Of a stretch of DNA of 29,786 nucleotides, positions 27,874 to 29,786 are shown one piece after another. The DNA lies in NCBI RefSeq assembly GCF_000485595.1, contig NW_014577555.1, positions 165,948 to 195,733 of the forward strand, given 5' to 3'. Position numbers and translations under genes: made by a program. Origin of the DNA: Priapulus caudatus. Lineage: Eukaryota > Priapulida > Priapulimorpha > Priapulimorphida > Priapulidae. Position 1 is the stretch's first letter. Every line of letters starts with the position of its first letter. The notes under the pieces were generated by a model that saw only the letters and a program-made list of their open reading frames with translations, was not told where the DNA came from and did not search any database.

Positions 27874-28612
27874 TATGTCATTTTGGCGCGAGATGCAGCT
27901 ATTGGCTAGTGGCAACGTGCAACTTAATCCGCGACTGGCTATAAAAGCAGGGGGTTGTTAGAAGAGAAACAGACCACTATAAGCACTAAGACCACACTGG
28001 GAGGAGATAAGAAGGAGAGTCAGCGCCGGACAGCGCCCACGCAGCCTGCCCCTCGCCCGCCGCACTGGCATGGGCGAGCAAGGTAGTAGCCGAGGGTGGC
28101 GTCCCGGCGGGGGCCGACCACTAAGGACACTAAGGAGATAGTTGACTATGGAGATATAGAGATGTAGATTAGGAACTTAGGATTTAATCGAAAACATTTA
28201 CCGGGGGGAAGGGAGCTAGATAGCGGGTAACGTGGACATTAACCAAGAGCGTATAAACTTTATTGTGTTGTAAATTTCGCAATGCGGATGTGTCACTTTC
28301 AATAGATAAACGGCTTCTTACACGACACTAAAAGTATTTCCCGGCTACGTGTGGTATCTCTGTCGTGCTACACTCACACACACTCACGCACTCCGCAAGC
28401 CTGACGAAACGCCGGCGACGGTCGCAGACGACAGCCGCCGGTCGGTTAAGAAACACAACGCAACAAGGTACTATACGATCACAACAACAGAAGAGACGTC
28501 ACACTGGTGAGCCGTGACGAAGGTCAATCATGCACCACGCGGAGAAACGTTACACTGGCGTGTGACCAGGATTACGGCCAATATTCTGACAGACAACGCG
28601 ACGAACGTTACA
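27874..28612 (+). repeat. Element B 3' LTR, right part
   Basis: Matches about 15063-15170 and 15862-16610 of the 5' LTR, with TATAAAAG at 27940. It lacks the second TIR insertion and one duplication unit, and ends CGTTACA. Confidence 0.85.
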
Positions 28613-28616
28613 ATAG
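28613..28616. repeat. Target-site duplication of element B, right copy
   Basis: ATAG matches 14008-14011. Confidence 0.65.
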
Positions 28617-29577
28617 CTTGTAAAATGTTGTATCCGCACTGGTAATTTGTGCATAGCAGCAATTAAAATCGATGCTCAACCAAAAAAAAGATGATTTGAC
28701 AAGAACGTTCCAATGCTACTTGCACGGATGCATAGCTTAGCCCTTGTCGCCTCTTGCAAGTGAGCAGATTCTTTTTCACTTTATTCACATTAATTACGGA
28801 TAAGTTAACATAGCTTCTCATGTTATTATTTTCATGGATCGTATTATTGTAATCGACCAGCGTTAAAAAAACAGCGATTATTTAACGGTGCAATCGAGTG
28901 ATTCTCTGTAAAAAAAAAGTATAAATTTGACACTTTGCTGCGATAAACCACCGTCCTGCTAGTTCGTCACATAAGATTAATATTTTTTCTCACGAACCTC
29001 CCAACTACACACCAGAACATCATAAATTACCACCTTTCATGTAGCCCTGACTGCTTAACACACCCGGCTAGCCCGAGGGTTACACGGGAAGAGTTAATAA
29101 CAAATATCAACGACACAGTAGGTTTCCCCATCCCGACGCTAAAAACATCTAAGAGAAACTTTAGCTAAACATGTAGCTGCCTTCTAAATTTTCCCGGTGA
29201 GCAATATGCACTTATTTGAATAGCAACAGATCCCAAATAACCATGTGACGAGCAGCGTGCTACACTTATTTATACGAGTCCGGCAAGAGAACCCAAAACG
29301 TCTGCTGTCGTTAACTAATTCAAAAGACCTGCTGGTTCGTGCTTGTTTGGAAACTTGATTTCACCCGAAACCTGATACCATCTGATTGGATGCCTGAAAA
29401 ACATCCTCTGTGCACACTAAAAGGAAACGTTAATTCTGCTAGGCTTAGAAAGTATACCAATGGGAAATTGGAGGGGTGTTGGTTGCCATGGTACTAACAA
29501 CCATAATATTATAGTAACGGTACAAAACGATTGTAATCTGAATATACCAACACGTTACTGCAATCGTGCAGAATAGT

Positions 29578-29580
<3 letters not shown>
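28617..29580. other. Single-copy flank with nothing recognised
   Basis: No convincing gene, RNA or mobile element was seen here. Confidence 0.55.
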
Positions 29581-29581
<1 letters not shown>

Positions 29582-29643
<62 letters not shown>

Positions 29644-29708
29644 TGCGAGAGAGCGAGCGCGAGAGAGAGGAAGAGCGATAGAGAAGGAGACAGAGAGGGA
29701 AGAGAAGG

Positions 29709-29745
<37 letters not shown>

Positions 29746-29763
29746 TGTGTGTGTGTGTGTGTG
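29582..29763. repeat. (GA)n and (GT)n microsatellites
   Basis: GA runs at 29582-29639 and 29713-29743, then GT to 29762, with impure GA-rich DNA between. Confidence 0.95.
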
Positions 29764-29786
29764 AGAGATCGATAGAAAAAAAGAAA

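Larger units (their letters stand above)
14012..28612 (+). mobile_element. Element B: long-LTR Ty3/gypsy-like retrotransposon with nested insertions
   Basis: The 5' LTR 14012-16610 starts TGTAGCGAG and ends CGTTACA. A primer-binding-like TGG sequence follows at 16612. Internal DNA encodes Gag, protease and part of integrase. A purine tract at 20493-20501 precedes the 3' LTR, which starts with the same TGTAGCGAG at 20506. That LTR is interrupted at about 20913 and resumes at 27874, ending CGTTACA at 28612. ATAG flanks both outer ends. Matching LTR segments are about 95% identical by eye, so the insertion is fairly old. Without later insertions, the LTRs would be about 2 kb or less. Reverse transcriptase and RNase H are absent, so this is a deletion derivative or a non-autonomous family. 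Confidence 0.8.

Noticed and set aside
29566-29775. Arg/Glu repeat protein
   Set aside because: It is a translation of GA microsatellite.

Overview
This window looks like non-genic DNA from a metazoan, probably a marine invertebrate, packed with transposable elements. The reasons are a Mag/SURL-like Ty3/gypsy element, a LINE whose ORF1 carries a PHD finger and whose ORF2 ends in RNase H, THAP-domain fragments, TTAGGG-type repeats and very dense GT, GA and TA microsatellites. The sequence does not allow a species call. I see no intact host gene; nearly every coding signal belongs to a mobile element, and most are broken.

Layout. (1) 1-2811: AT-rich DNA with two half THAP domains on opposite strands and a diverged inverted repeat (795-882 / 2611-2721). 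(2) 2817-7671, minus strand: a structurally complete Ty3/gypsy element (element A) with short LTRs, a 5-bp target duplication (AGCGC), a primer-binding site, a polypurine tract, gag and pol. Stops, frameshifts and a 24-bp minisatellite interrupt pol. (3) 7884-8114: a foldback structure with 44-bp arms around a short (TTAGGG)n array. (4) 8146-13408, plus strand: a nearly full LINE with RNase H. ORF1 is open but ORF2 is heavily mutated. (5) 14012-28612, plus strand: a large nested LTR retrotransposon (element B) flanked by ATAG. Its LTRs run TGTA...TACA.

Element B explains about half of the window. Its 5' LTR (14012-16610) holds two smaller DNA-transposon-like insertions and a tandem duplication. 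Its internal part (16611-20505) encodes Gag, protease and part of integrase. Reverse transcriptase and RNase H are missing, and an unidentified C2H2-finger reading frame follows integrase. Its 3' LTR begins at 20506 after a purine tract and is split by about 7 kb of foreign DNA (20913-27873), resuming at 27874 and ending at 28612.

The 7-kb block contains minisatellites, microsatellites, a 2,140-bp direct duplication with no indels (21010-23149 and 24550-26689) and the 3' end of a second LINE on the minus strand. The last 1.2 kb (28613-29786) has no recognisable gene and ends in GA/GT repeats.

Nothing here suggests genes working together in a host pathway. The interest lies in the order of nested insertions, the altered domain content of element B, and repeats that expanded inside coding sequence. 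All assignments come from reading translations and aligning repeats by eye; no database search was run.
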